Shown here in pieces: positions 50,059 to 59,523 of a stretch of DNA of 64,000 nt. Under the pieces are notes generated by a model. That model did no database searches and was not told the origin of the DNA. It was given only the letters and a program-made list of their open reading frames with translations. The translations under genes and the position numbers were made by a program. The first letter of the stretch is position 1, and each line of letters opens with the position of its first letter. The stretch spans positions 1 to 64,000 of the forward strand of contig NZ_JACHLE010000002.1 in assembly GCF_014204415.1 (NCBI RefSeq), read 5' to 3'. The stretch comes from Chryseobacterium defluvii. GTDB lineage: Bacteria > Bacteroidota > Bacteroidia > Flavobacteriales > Weeksellaceae.

Positions 50059-50882
50059 CCGGAGAAATTGGTTACTATTTTCATAAGCTCGGAATGATTC
50101 ATATTCTGAATCTCTTCAGCTTCATCATCCTTAAGCAGATGTTTGTGATCATCATAGTAGAAAATTTTCCATTGATGATCATGATATTCCAAAGCAGACA
50201 GGTTTTCAATCCAGTCTCCTGAATTAAGGTAGGTACATGAGCCTTTCTTATTGACTACGTCCCGGATCTGGGGCTGATGGATATGTCCGCAGATCACATA
50301 ATCGTAATGATTATCTATTGCCAGTTCAGAGGCTGTCATTTCAAAATCTCCGATATACTTCACCGCTTTTTTTACGTTATTTTTGATCTTTTTTGAAAAT
50401 GAGTATTTTTCTTTACCCATTTTTTCAAGAAACCAATTTACAATATTATTGATAATAATGAGCAAATCGTAGCCTTTTCCTCCCAATTTTGCGATCCATT
50501 TGGAGTGCTGTACGGAAGCATCGAAAACATCTCCATGAAAGATCCAGGTTTTCTTCTGATCAATGTCCAAACAGATCTTATTGCAGACTTTAAGCTTCCC
50601 TAATTCGAAATCGGTAAACTTCCGGAACATCTCATCATGATTCCCTGTAATATAATAAACTTCTGTATTTTTAGTAGCGAATGAGAGGATCTTTTTAATA
50701 ACCCTCAGATGGGGTTTAGGAAAGTAAGACTTTTTGAATTGCCAGACATCAATAATATCACCATTCAAAACTAATGTTTTAGGTTGAATGGAATTGAGAT
50801 ATTTCAGCAATTCTTTAGCCTTACATCCATAAGTTCCCAAATGAACATCCGAAATAACGACTAACTCAACGTTTCTTTTCAT
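50055..50882 (-). CDS. LpxH-like metallophosphoesterase (UDP-2,3-diacylglucosamine diphosphatase family)
   Basis: The product is 275 residues from the ATG at 50882. It is a calcineurin-like phosphoesterase with all metal motifs: SDVHLGTYG (residues 10-18), LNGDIIDVW (about 38-46), TGNHDEMFR (about 80-88), FHGDVFDAS and CGHIHQPQ (about 195-202). It resembles LpxH, which cleaves UDP-2,3-diacylglucosamine in lipid A synthesis, and its distant Bacteroidota paralogues. It overlaps the glycosyltransferase gene by 4 bp. A role in lipid A or another glycolipid is likely, but the exact substrate is not proven by the motifs. Confidence 0.8.
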   Translation of the reverse strand: MKRNVELVVISDVHLGTYGCKAKELLKYLNSIQPKTLVLNGDIIDVWQFKKSYFPKPHLRVIKKILSFATKNTEVYYITGNHDEMFRKFTDFELGKLKVCNKICLDIDQKKTWIFHGDVFDASVQHSKWIAKLGGKGYDLLIIINNIVNWFLEKMGKEKYSFSKKIKNNVKKAVKYIGDFEMTASELAIDNHYDYVICGHIHQPQIRDVVNKKGSCTYLNSGDWIENLSALEYHDHQWKIFYYDDHKHLLKDDEAEEIQNMNHSELMKIVTNFSG

Positions 50883-50939
50883 AGTTTTATGCAAAGAAAC
50901 TAATTGAAAGTTAACTGTATGTGAATGTTATGTTATTTT

Positions 50940-51680
50940 TTATAAAGAGTTCATCAACTCTTCTGTAATTTCCATATTGTGATATACATTCTGTACATCA
51001 TCATCATCTTCGAAGCGCTCAAGCATTTTCATATTGGCCTTGAACTGGTCTTCCGAAACTTCTTTTGTATTGTTCGGTATTCTCTGAAGTTCCGCACTTT
51101 TAACTTCGATTCCCAATTCATCCAGTTTATGGGATAAAGAACCGAAATCTTCAAAGGCAGTTGTGATCATTACTTCTTCTTCATCCTTATCAATTTCTTC
51201 CGCCCCGCCATCAATCATTTCCATTTCGAAATCATCCCAGTCCATTTTAATCTGAGAAAGGTCTATATTGAAAATTCCTTTTCGGTCGAAGATAAATGCC
51301 AGTTCCCCGTTTTTACCAAGATTACCATCAAATTTATTAAAAACCGCTCTTACGTTGGCTACAGTTCTTGTGGTGTTATTGGTAGTACATTCCACGAAGA
51401 ATGCCACACCTCCCTGGCCGTATCCTTCATAGGTAATTTCTTCATAGTTTTCAGCATCCGCACCACTTGCTTTTTTGATTGCCCTTTCTACATTATCTTT
51501 TGGCATATTGGCCCCTTTCGCATTCTGGATACATCTTCTCAACGCAGGGTTGGATTCAGGATCACTCCCCCCTGCTTTTACAGCTAATGCAATGTCTTTA
51601 CCTATTTTAGAGAACGTTTTGGCCATTTTATCCCAACGAGCCATTTTAGAAGCTTTTCTATATTCAAATGCTCTTCCCAT
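50940..51680 (-). CDS. YebC/PmpR family regulatory protein
   Basis: The product is 246 residues from the ATG at 51680. It is a three-domain YebC/TACO1-type protein. The typical N-terminus MGRAFEYRKASKMARWDKMAKTFSKIGKDIALAVKAGGSDPESNPALR is followed by NMPKDNVERAIKKASG and YEGYGQGGVAFFVECTTNNTTRTVANVR. YebC family members act as DNA-binding regulators or as translation factors easing polyproline stalling. The acidic insertion (DKDEEEVMITTAFEDF) is normal. It is monocistronic. Confidence 0.92.
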   Translation of the reverse strand: MGRAFEYRKASKMARWDKMAKTFSKIGKDIALAVKAGGSDPESNPALRRCIQNAKGANMPKDNVERAIKKASGADAENYEEITYEGYGQGGVAFFVECTTNNTTRTVANVRAVFNKFDGNLGKNGELAFIFDRKGIFNIDLSQIKMDWDDFEMEMIDGGAEEIDKDEEEVMITTAFEDFGSLSHKLDELGIEVKSAELQRIPNNTKEVSEDQFKANMKMLERFEDDDDVQNVYHNMEITEELMNSL

Positions 51681-51729
51681 TTCTATTTTTTTAATTTTCA
51701 GCAAAATTACTTAAAAGTCAACGAAAAAA

Positions 51730-51757
51730 AAATACCTCCAAATGATTGGAGGTATTT
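51730..51757 (-). terminator. Intrinsic terminator of the OmpA gene
   Basis: A perfect 12-bp stem (AAATACCTCCAA with TTGGAGGTATTT) and a 4-nt loop, followed by eight T on the minus strand; 19 bp past the stop codon. Confidence 0.88.
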
Positions 51758-51776
51758 ATTATTTAGAAAAATTTAA

Positions 51777-53270
51777 TTATTTTTTCTTTTTAACTACTTT
51801 TTTCTTAGCTGGAGCTTTTTTAACAGCTTTTTTCACTGGAGCGTCCTCGTAATCTTTTTTCTTGATTGAGTTCCACTCATTCATATCAGAAATTGCTCTC
51901 ACAATTACTTTTCTATCTGATTGTCTTTCAGCATCTGTAGCAGTTTCCGGCTGAAGAGCTTTTGCTTCACCTACTCCGACAGACTTAAGAACCTCTGGAT
52001 TAATACCTCTTGCATCAAGAGCAGAAACTACCGCAGCGGCTCTTTCTCTTGAAAGTTTCAAGTTGTAAGCATCAGAACCTTTCTTATCAGTCTGACCTTC
52101 TAATAAATAACGGAATCCTTCTCCTTCATCATCTTTGATGATTTTTGCAGCATTATCTAGAGCAGTTTTAGATTCTGGTCTGATAGTAGCCTTATTGAAA
52201 TCAAAGTATACATTTTTGAATTCTGTTTCAATATCTTCTACTCTTGGTTTTTTTGGAGGAGGACATCCGTTGAACTCAGCTACACCTGGAACTGTAGGAC
52301 AAGCATCATCTTTATCTAAGATACCGTCACCATCTGTATCTGGCCAAGGACAACCATTGTTTTCAGCAGGTCCTGCTACTGTAGGACAAGCATCATCTTT
52401 GTCGATTATACCGTCACCATCTGTATCTGGCCAAGGACAACCACCGTTTTCAACAGGACCAGCTACGTCTGGACATTGATCGTCTTTATCCGGAACTCCG
52501 TCACCGTCTGTATCAGGACATCCCTGGAATTCAGGTAAACCTGGTGTATCAGGACAAAGATCATCTTTATCCAAGATACCATCCTTATCTCTGTCTCTGT
52601 TACCAAATCTGAATAATAGAGATGCAGAAGCTTGCCAGAAGTTAGCAACTGTAGATTTATCACCCGGAGTTGATACATAATCTCCCTGAACACCTAAACC
52701 GAAGTTTTTAGTCACCCAGAAGTTAGCACCAGCACCTGTAGCAAGTGTAAAGTGGTTAGCTTTACCATTCTCGTTACCACCATCTCCATTCTGTACCCAC
52801 TCACCGTTAACAGATTGTCTAGGGAATGTAAGACCAGAATAATCGTGTCTTAAATAGTTAGCACCCACTCTTAAATATGGATCGAACCAAGATTCTTCAT
52901 TCCATAAAAGACCTGCAGCTTTAGCTTGTAAACCAAGACCCGTCATTAGGAAAAATTCTTTCCCCATGTTGAATCTTTCATTTTCAACATTCCCTACGGA
53001 AGTCTGCCAGTCAATTACCAAACCTTTACTAATATTTCTAGCAACTGTAAGTTTAGATAATGGAGGTGTAATAGAGAAGTTGTTCATATTGAACATGGTC
53101 TTCGTTAAATTGTTAGCAGAAAACGTATTACTGAACTCAGAACGTACCGCTTTATGGTTTTCCGCGTGAGCACCAACCCCGATCAACCACGGATTGTTGG
53201 TAGTCTGTGCGAAAACAGTAGAGGCAACAGTAAGCGCCAATGCTGAAATTCCTAATTTTAGATTTTTCAT
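51777..53270 (-). CDS. OmpA family outer-membrane protein with TSP3 repeats
   Basis: A 497-residue outer-membrane protein. The signal peptide is residues 1-21 (ALTVASTVFAQ). An eight-stranded beta-barrel spans about 22-225. Then come four thrombospondin type 3 calcium-binding repeats (about 228-345, each 'D(T/R)DGDG(I/V)xDKDDxCP'), and a peptidoglycan-binding OmpA domain (about 350-465) with FDFNKATIRPESKTALDNAAKII, LEGQTDKKGSDAYNLKLSRERAAAV and GVGEAKAL. The C-terminus ends in a Lys-rich tail (KKAVKKAPAKKKVVKKKK), which is unusual. It links outer membrane and peptidoglycan. Confidence 0.92.
   Translation of the reverse strand: MKNLKLGISALALTVASTVFAQTTNNPWLIGVGAHAENHKAVRSEFSNTFSANNLTKTMFNMNNFSITPPLSKLTVARNISKGLVIDWQTSVGNVENERFNMGKEFFLMTGLGLQAKAAGLLWNEESWFDPYLRVGANYLRHDYSGLTFPRQSVNGEWVQNGDGGNENGKANHFTLATGAGANFWVTKNFGLGVQGDYVSTPGDKSTVANFWQASASLLFRFGNRDRDKDGILDKDDLCPDTPGLPEFQGCPDTDGDGVPDKDDQCPDVAGPVENGGCPWPDTDGDGIIDKDDACPTVAGPAENNGCPWPDTDGDGILDKDDACPTVPGVAEFNGCPPPKKPRVEDIETEFKNVYFDFNKATIRPESKTALDNAAKIIKDDEGEGFRYLLEGQTDKKGSDAYNLKLSRERAAAVVSALDARGINPEVLKSVGVGEAKALQPETATDAERQSDRKVIVRAISDMNEWNSIKKKDYEDAPVKKAVKKAPAKKKVVKKKK
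52262..52590. repeat. TSP3 tandem coding repeats in ompA-like gene
   Basis: Four coding repeats of about 27-29 codons with the DGDGxxDKDDxCP core. The two middle repeats are nearly identical in DNA over about 87 bp, so copy-number change by recombination is possible. Confidence 0.75.
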
Positions 53271-53299
53271 AGAATTAAATGATTAAATAATTGATAATG

Positions 53300-53331
53300 C
53301 AAAATAAATATAATTTTTCTTTATACACAAA
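53300..53331 (-). promoter_or_regulatory. Probable promoter of the OmpA gene
   Basis: On the minus strand, TTTG (53328-53331), a 21-bp spacer and TATTTTG (53300-53306), one base shorter than TAnnTTTG. The ATG follows after 29 bp. Confidence 0.45.
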
Positions 53332-53347
53332 GTTTTTCAAATGATTT

Positions 53348-53809
53348 TTAACTTTTCTTTAATATTCTGTCCAGGTTTCGTTTATTTTCTCTATCTTTTA
53401 TCGCTTCCCTTTTATCAAAAAGTTTTTTACCTCTTCCAAGTGCTATTAGAATCTTTGCCTTGCCTTTATCATTGATGTATAGTTTTAAAGGTATTATGGT
53501 ATTCCCTACGTCCTTTAATTTTTTTTCCAGTTTTTGCAATTCTTTTTTGTGCAACAACAATTTCCGTTCCCTTTTTGTTTTATGATTATAAAAGGTTCCC
53601 AATTTATACTCATCAATCATCATATTAATAATGTATAATTCCCCTTCAATAAACTGGCAGAAAGATTCCGTAATGGATGCTTTGGAAGAACGCAAAGATT
53701 TTATTTCAGTTCCCGTTAAAACCATTCCTGCCTCAATTTCTTCAAGAAGCTCATATTCAAACCGCGCTCTTTTATTTAATATACTTACCGTTTTTTCAAT
53801 CTTCATCAT
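53348..53809 (-). CDS. smpB: SsrA-binding protein
   Basis: A 153-residue SmpB of normal length. It binds tmRNA and delivers it to stalled ribosomes. Typical signature: NKRARFEYELLEEIEAGMVLTGTEIKSLRSSKASITESFCQF (residues 12-53), then EYKLGTFYNHKTKRERKLLLHK, IIPLKLYINDKGKAKILIALGRGKKLFDKREAIKDR and a basic C-terminal tail. Met1 or Met2 can start it. The tmRNA gene is not in the window. It is divergent from the ABC-F gene. Confidence 0.95.
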   Translation of the reverse strand: MMKIEKTVSILNKRARFEYELLEEIEAGMVLTGTEIKSLRSSKASITESFCQFIEGELYIINMMIDEYKLGTFYNHKTKRERKLLLHKKELQKLEKKLKDVGNTIIPLKLYINDKGKAKILIALGRGKKLFDKREAIKDRENKRNLDRILKKS

Positions 53810-53814
53810 TTTAA

Positions 53815-55551
<1,737 letters not shown>

Positions 55552-55575
55552 GAAACAACATCTGAACCATATAAT

Positions 55576-55605
55576 ATAAATCCTCAAAGTAATTTGAGGA
55601 TTTAT
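55576..55605. terminator. Bidirectional terminator between ABC-F and M48 genes
   Basis: A perfect 13-bp stem (ATAAATCCTCAAA with TTTGAGGATTTAT) and a GTAA loop at the convergent junction, with A/T runs on both sides. Confidence 0.8.
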
Positions 55606-55621
55606 TATTTTATTAATAGGC

Positions 55622-56434
55622 TTATTTTGTAAGCTTTGCTGCCGGTAAAGTTACCGTTCCCGGGTCTTTCCATAACCCGTCTTTCTCCGCTTTTTTCTTA
55701 ATAGCCTGGGCCCTTTTTTCACTATCCGGATGGGAATTGAACATTTTCTGGAAGCCTGATTGTGCACTTCCCTGAGAAAGTAACGCCAATTTTTTAAATG
55801 CCGTATAAGCCCCCACAACATCATATTTATTGGCTTTCATAAAATCATAGGAATAAGTATCTGCTTCAGACTCCTGCTTTTTACTGTGCGATGCTTCCAG
55901 AAAAGCATTAGCCATTTTGCCGACCTGGCTATTATTAAGCGTAGCAACAGTAGATGAGGCCGAAGAAGCGGCATCAAGGGCAACCGCTTTCATATAAGCT
56001 GATTTAATAGCATCTTTGGTATCTTGGTTTTTCACATGCCCTATTTCATGCCCGATGACGGCTAATAACTCGTTATCCGTCATAATGTCCATTAATCCGG
56101 AGAAAACACGTACACTACCATCTGCACAGGCAAAGGCGTTGATGTCTTTCACTTTATAAACTTTGTAGTTCAGATTAAGCCCGTCTTGGGATTTATGCTT
56201 GGCAAAAAGCTTATTCAGCCTTATGGTATAAGGATCTTTAGGACCGGCAACAGGATTATTCTTATCCATATAATCTACCGATTCTTTAGATAATTTAATG
56301 GCATCTTCGTTGGTAAAAGTGAGTGCTTTTGCACCTTTTGAAACTACATCTGCAGCCTTCCCAAGATTAATTTTTTGTGCGTGAAGCGAATGAGCTGCCC
56401 CAATACATATGAGGCAAACAATAATTTTTTTCAT
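55622..56434 (-). CDS. M48 family metallopeptidase (Oma1/LoiP-like)
   Basis: A 270-residue exported zinc peptidase. The signal peptide is residues 1-19 (MKKIIVCLICIGAAHSLHAQ). The catalytic HEIGH is seen in LAVIGHEIGHVKNQD (about residues 142-156) with the third ligand Glu in KKQESEADTYSYDFM (about 195). A conserved AFACADGSVRVFSGLMDIM precedes the motif. C-terminal FQKMFNSHPDSEKRAQAIKKKAE is also typical. It should work in the periplasm in protein quality control. It is divergent from recJ with well-spaced promoter elements at 56459-56489. Confidence 0.92.
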   Translation of the reverse strand: MKKIIVCLICIGAAHSLHAQKINLGKAADVVSKGAKALTFTNEDAIKLSKESVDYMDKNNPVAGPKDPYTIRLNKLFAKHKSQDGLNLNYKVYKVKDINAFACADGSVRVFSGLMDIMTDNELLAVIGHEIGHVKNQDTKDAIKSAYMKAVALDAASSASSTVATLNNSQVGKMANAFLEASHSKKQESEADTYSYDFMKANKYDVVGAYTAFKKLALLSQGSAQSGFQKMFNSHPDSEKRAQAIKKKAEKDGLWKDPGTVTLPAAKLTK

Positions 56435-56458
56435 AGTCGTTTTTTTGTATTTGATGCC

Positions 56459-56489
56459 CGAAGATAACTATTTTTTAACAATTGCCCAA
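56459..56489 (-). promoter_or_regulatory. Promoter of the M48 peptidase gene
   Basis: On the minus strand TTG (56487-56489), a 20-bp spacer and TATCTTCG (56459-56466), one mismatch to TAnnTTTG. The ATG follows after 24 bp. Confidence 0.55.
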
Positions 56490-56533
56490 TCAAAACTTCC
56501 CTGCAATGATTTCAGAATGCTATTTTTTTTCCC

Positions 56534-56541
56534 TATTTTTG
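56534..56541 (+). promoter_or_regulatory. -7 box of recJ, adjacent to the start codon
   Basis: TATTTTTG ends only 4 bp before the ATG at 56546. If it is used, transcription would begin at or within the start codon, giving a leaderless mRNA. Confidence 0.45.
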
Positions 56542-56545
56542 TGAA

Positions 56546-58258
56546 ATGAGTCAAAAATGGATTTATAAGACCGAACCCGATGAGGAAGTTGTGGACGGAT
56601 TAAGTTCGTCACTTGGTTTTGGAACTTTTGAATCTAAGCTTCTCGTACTTAGGGGGATTGACAATTATCAAAAGGCCCGCGAGTTCTTCAAACCAAACCT
56701 TAACGATATACACAGCCCTTTTTTAATGGCCGATATGCAGAAAGCGGTAGAGCGCATTGCCACAGCCATAGAAAACGGAGAAAAAATATTGGTATACGGC
56801 GATTATGATGTGGATGGTACTACAGCCGTTGCCTTAATGTACCTTTACCTCAGCAAAATCGTTGAGAAAAAATACCTGGATTATTATATCCCGGACAGAA
56901 ATTCTGAAGGATACGGAATTTCTACAGAAGGTATTGATTTTGCCAAGGAAAATGGTTTTTCGCTGATCATTGCCTTAGATTGTGGTATCAAGGCCATCGA
57001 TATGGTGAACTATGCAGAAGGTCTGGGAATAGATTTTATTATCTGTGATCATCACTTACCCGGTGATGAGATTCCCAACGCGACTGCAGTCCTGGATCCG
57101 AAAAGAAATGACTGCCGGTATCCTTTCAAAGAGCTTTCCGGATGCGGGGTCGGATTTAAACTATGTCAGGGATTAAATACGATTTATAAGATCCCGGAAT
57201 CCGAATTATTTGAGTTAACAGATCTTTTAGCGATCTCTATTGCGGCAGATATCGTATCGATGACCGGAGAGAACAGGGTTTTAGCCAAAATGGGATTAAA
57301 AACGCTTAGAAAAACCAGAAATTTAGGTTTAAGGCTATTAATCCCGGAAGATAAGCTTTCCCATTTTGAGATCTCCAATATCGTTTTTGAAATTGCCCCG
57401 AAGATCAATGCAGCAGGAAGAATTTCTCATGGAAGGGCTGCTGTGGAATTAATGGTTTCAGACAATCTGAAGCATGCCCACCAGATCGTGGATGATATTA
57501 TGAACCTGAATGATGAAAGAAGGGAACTCGATATGAATTCTACTCTTTCCGCACTGAACCAGATCATTGAATCCCAGCAGGAAACCAAACATACTACCAT
57601 TGTTTATCACCCGGAATGGAACAAAGGAGTCATCGGAATTGTAGCATCCCGGCTTATTGAAACCTATTACAAGCCTACATTGGTATTTACCGACGGGAAT
57701 AATGGAGAAATGGTAGCTTCCGCAAGATCTATTTCTGATTTTGATGTACACGAGGCTTTGGATCTATGTTCTGAGTATTTCCTGAAGTTTGGCGGACATC
57801 ATGCTGCTGCCGGGCTTTCTATGGAAAAAGATAAATTCGAGGCATTTAAAGAAAAGTTTGAAAGGGTAGTTTCGGAAAAGATCCGGGAACATCAAAAAGA
57901 ACCTTCTATTATGATAGATTCTGAAATTCTTATTGATGAGATCAACAGAGAATTTATCAATTTCCATAGAAAATTGGCTCCATTCGGCCCGCATAATATG
58001 AAGCCTATTCTTGCTTTAACTGATCAGAAGATCTCCGGATATGTAAAAACTATGGGAAAAGATAATAATCACCTCAAGTTTTATATTAAGCAGGAAGCCA
58101 CCGGCAGGAATATTGAATGCGTTGGATTTAAGCTTGGCCAATATGCAGAAGATTTTAAAAACAAAAATTTTGATATCGTCTTTACTTTGGAAGAAAACCA
58201 TTGGAAAGGGAATGTAACACATTATCTGAATATTAAGGATGTAAAGTTCAGAGATTAA
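56546..58258 (+). CDS. recJ: Single-stranded-DNA-specific exonuclease RecJ
   Basis: A 570-residue RecJ of normal length, a 5'-3' ssDNA exonuclease in recombination and mismatch repair. DHH-domain motifs are visible: I VYGDYDVDGTTAVALMYL (about residues 82-99), II LDCGIKAID, III CDHHLPGDEIP (about 166-176), IV ISIAADIVSM (motif with Asp). The DHHA1 domain has GGHHAAAGLSMEKDKFEAF (about 414-432), and the OB/ssDNA-binding domain is C-terminal. NadD and DUF3817 genes follow on the same strand with spacers of 45 and 53 bp. Confidence 0.95.
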   Translation: MSQKWIYKTEPDEEVVDGLSSSLGFGTFESKLLVLRGIDNYQKAREFFKPNLNDIHSPFLMADMQKAVERIATAIENGEKILVYGDYDVDGTTAVALMYLYLSKIVEKKYLDYYIPDRNSEGYGISTEGIDFAKENGFSLIIALDCGIKAIDMVNYAEGLGIDFIICDHHLPGDEIPNATAVLDPKRNDCRYPFKELSGCGVGFKLCQGLNTIYKIPESELFELTDLLAISIAADIVSMTGENRVLAKMGLKTLRKTRNLGLRLLIPEDKLSHFEISNIVFEIAPKINAAGRISHGRAAVELMVSDNLKHAHQIVDDIMNLNDERRELDMNSTLSALNQIIESQQETKHTTIVYHPEWNKGVIGIVASRLIETYYKPTLVFTDGNNGEMVASARSISDFDVHEALDLCSEYFLKFGGHHAAAGLSMEKDKFEAFKEKFERVVSEKIREHQKEPSIMIDSEILIDEINREFINFHRKLAPFGPHNMKPILALTDQKISGYVKTMGKDNNHLKFYIKQEATGRNIECVGFKLGQYAEDFKNKNFDIVFTLEENHWKGNVTHYLNIKDVKFRD

Positions 58259-58303
58259 TTTTTACCTCATCCCTAAATTCTAAGCCCCAAGTCCCCATCT
58301 CTC
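58259..58303. repeat. Word-repeat spacer recJ-nadD
   Basis: This 45-bp spacer is unusually C-rich with degenerate CCTAA/CCCAAGTCCCC words (CATCCCTAAATTCTAAGCCCCAAG...). It is similar in style to the other word spacers in the window. Confidence 0.35.
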
Positions 58304-58888
58304 ATGAAAAAAACAGGTTTGTTTTTCGGTTCATTCAATCCTATCCATATCGGACATATGATTTTGGCTAATTATATCCTGGAAAATTCAGATATGGATG
58401 AGTTGTGGTTTATTGTAAGCCCGCAAAACCCTTTTAAAGATAAAAAATCTCTGCTGAAAGATCATAACAGGCTGGATATGGTGCAGCTTGCCATAAAACA
58501 GTATCCCAGGATGCGTGCCTCCAATGTGGAGTTCTCCCTTCCCCAGCCCAGCTATACAATTGATACATTAACTTATCTTCACGAAAAGTATCCTGAGTAT
58601 TCCTTCAGCCTGATCATGGGCGAAGATAATCTGGAGAGCCTTCATAAATGGAAAAATTATGAAACTCTGATCAAGAACCATCATATCATTGTATATCCCA
58701 GAGTTTTTGACGGCGAAAAGAAAGACTCCGAATACCTGCAACATGAAAATATTTCAATGATCCAGGCTCCCGTTATTGAACTTTCCGCAACGGAGATCCG
58801 AAACATGATCCGGGAAGGAAAAAATGTACGTCCGATGCTTCCGCCTGAAGTTTTTGATTATCTGGATGGCAGTAGTTTTTATAAGTAA
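58304..58888 (+). CDS. nadD: Nicotinate-nucleotide adenylyltransferase
   Basis: A 194-residue NadD. It adenylates nicotinate mononucleotide in NAD synthesis. The nucleotidyltransferase signature is FFGSFNPIHIGHMILANYI (residues 7-25, GxFxPxHxGH). Then come VSPQNPFKDKKSLLKDHNRLDMVQLA, FSLIMGEDNLESLHKWKNYETLIKNHHIIVYPR and the ISATEIRN-type motif ELSATEIRNMIREGKNVRPMLPPEVFDYL (about 163-191). It is downstream of recJ and likely co-transcribed. Confidence 0.95.
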   Translation: MKKTGLFFGSFNPIHIGHMILANYILENSDMDELWFIVSPQNPFKDKKSLLKDHNRLDMVQLAIKQYPRMRASNVEFSLPQPSYTIDTLTYLHEKYPEYSFSLIMGEDNLESLHKWKNYETLIKNHHIIVYPRVFDGEKKDSEYLQHENISMIQAPVIELSATEIRNMIREGKNVRPMLPPEVFDYLDGSSFYK

Positions 58889-58941
58889 GATGTTAGAAAT
58901 TTAATTCATGGCTTATCATTCATCACTCATAATTTTATATC

Positions 58942-59283
58942 ATGAACTTCATCGAGAAATTTTTTGCAAAATATCCACAGGAAAAGGTCATCAAATGGTT
59001 TAAGCAGATCTGTATTGCCGAAGCGATCTCCTGCTTTCTTCTGTATGGTGTGGCTATGATCTGGAAAAGATATGATGAGGAAGGACTTCTCGCTACTATT
59101 TTCATTATTATCGTGGGGAATATCCACGGACTTTTCTTCACGCTTTATCTTTTGCTTTGCCTGCCGGCAAGAAAGATCTACACATGGGATGATGAGGATT
59201 TTGTTTTTGCCCTGCTTTCCGCATTTTTCCCGTTTGCCACTATCTGGGTGGAAAAAAAATTAGCAAGATTCGATCGGGAGTAA
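58942..59283 (+). CDS. DUF3817-type small membrane protein
   Basis: A 113-residue integral membrane protein. Hydrophobic segments lie at about residues 24-42 (ICIAEAISCFLLYGVAMIW), 52-80 (LATIFIIIVGNIHGLFFTLYLLLCL) and 88-103. The pattern 'E..S..LL.G.A......G......GN.HG..F..Y' fits DUF3817. The function is unknown. It is preceded by a 53-bp spacer of CATTCATCACTCAT-type words and is the third gene of the recJ unit. Confidence 0.65.
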   Translation: MNFIEKFFAKYPQEKVIKWFKQICIAEAISCFLLYGVAMIWKRYDEEGLLATIFIIIVGNIHGLFFTLYLLLCLPARKIYTWDDEDFVFALLSAFFPFATIWVEKKLARFDRE

Positions 59284-59523
59284 TATTAAATTTTCCGGAA
59301 TTTTAAACCTTACTGTAACAAAATCTGTGTTGCGGTTGTCCTATTATGTAGAAAACCAAAGTATTTTAAAATCCTTAAACAATTTTTAACAACTGAAAAT
59401 CAATTAGTTAAAATTATAATAGAAATATTTTTACTACTTTGTATTGCATAATACTTAAATTATTATATATCTTTGTAATGTTAAATAATAACAAATACAA
59501 GCTATTAACAAATTAAAAAAGTC
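59284..59523. other. Intergenic region upstream of the outer-membrane barrel gene
   Basis: About 240 bp of AT-rich DNA with no coding frame or strong hairpin. Only the promoter-like pair at 59444-59475 is recognisable. Confidence 0.5.
59444..59475 (+). promoter_or_regulatory. Probable promoter of the outer-membrane barrel gene
   Basis: TTG (59444-59446), a 21-bp spacer and TATCTTTG (59468-59475), an exact TAnnTTTG. The ATG follows after 48 bp, leaving a leader of about 40 nt. Confidence 0.55.

Noticed and set aside
52262..52590. Regularly spaced repeats that could look like a CRISPR array
   Set aside because: They are in-frame TSP3 calcium-binding repeats of the OmpA protein (DGDGxxDKDD) with no unique spacers and no cas genes nearby.
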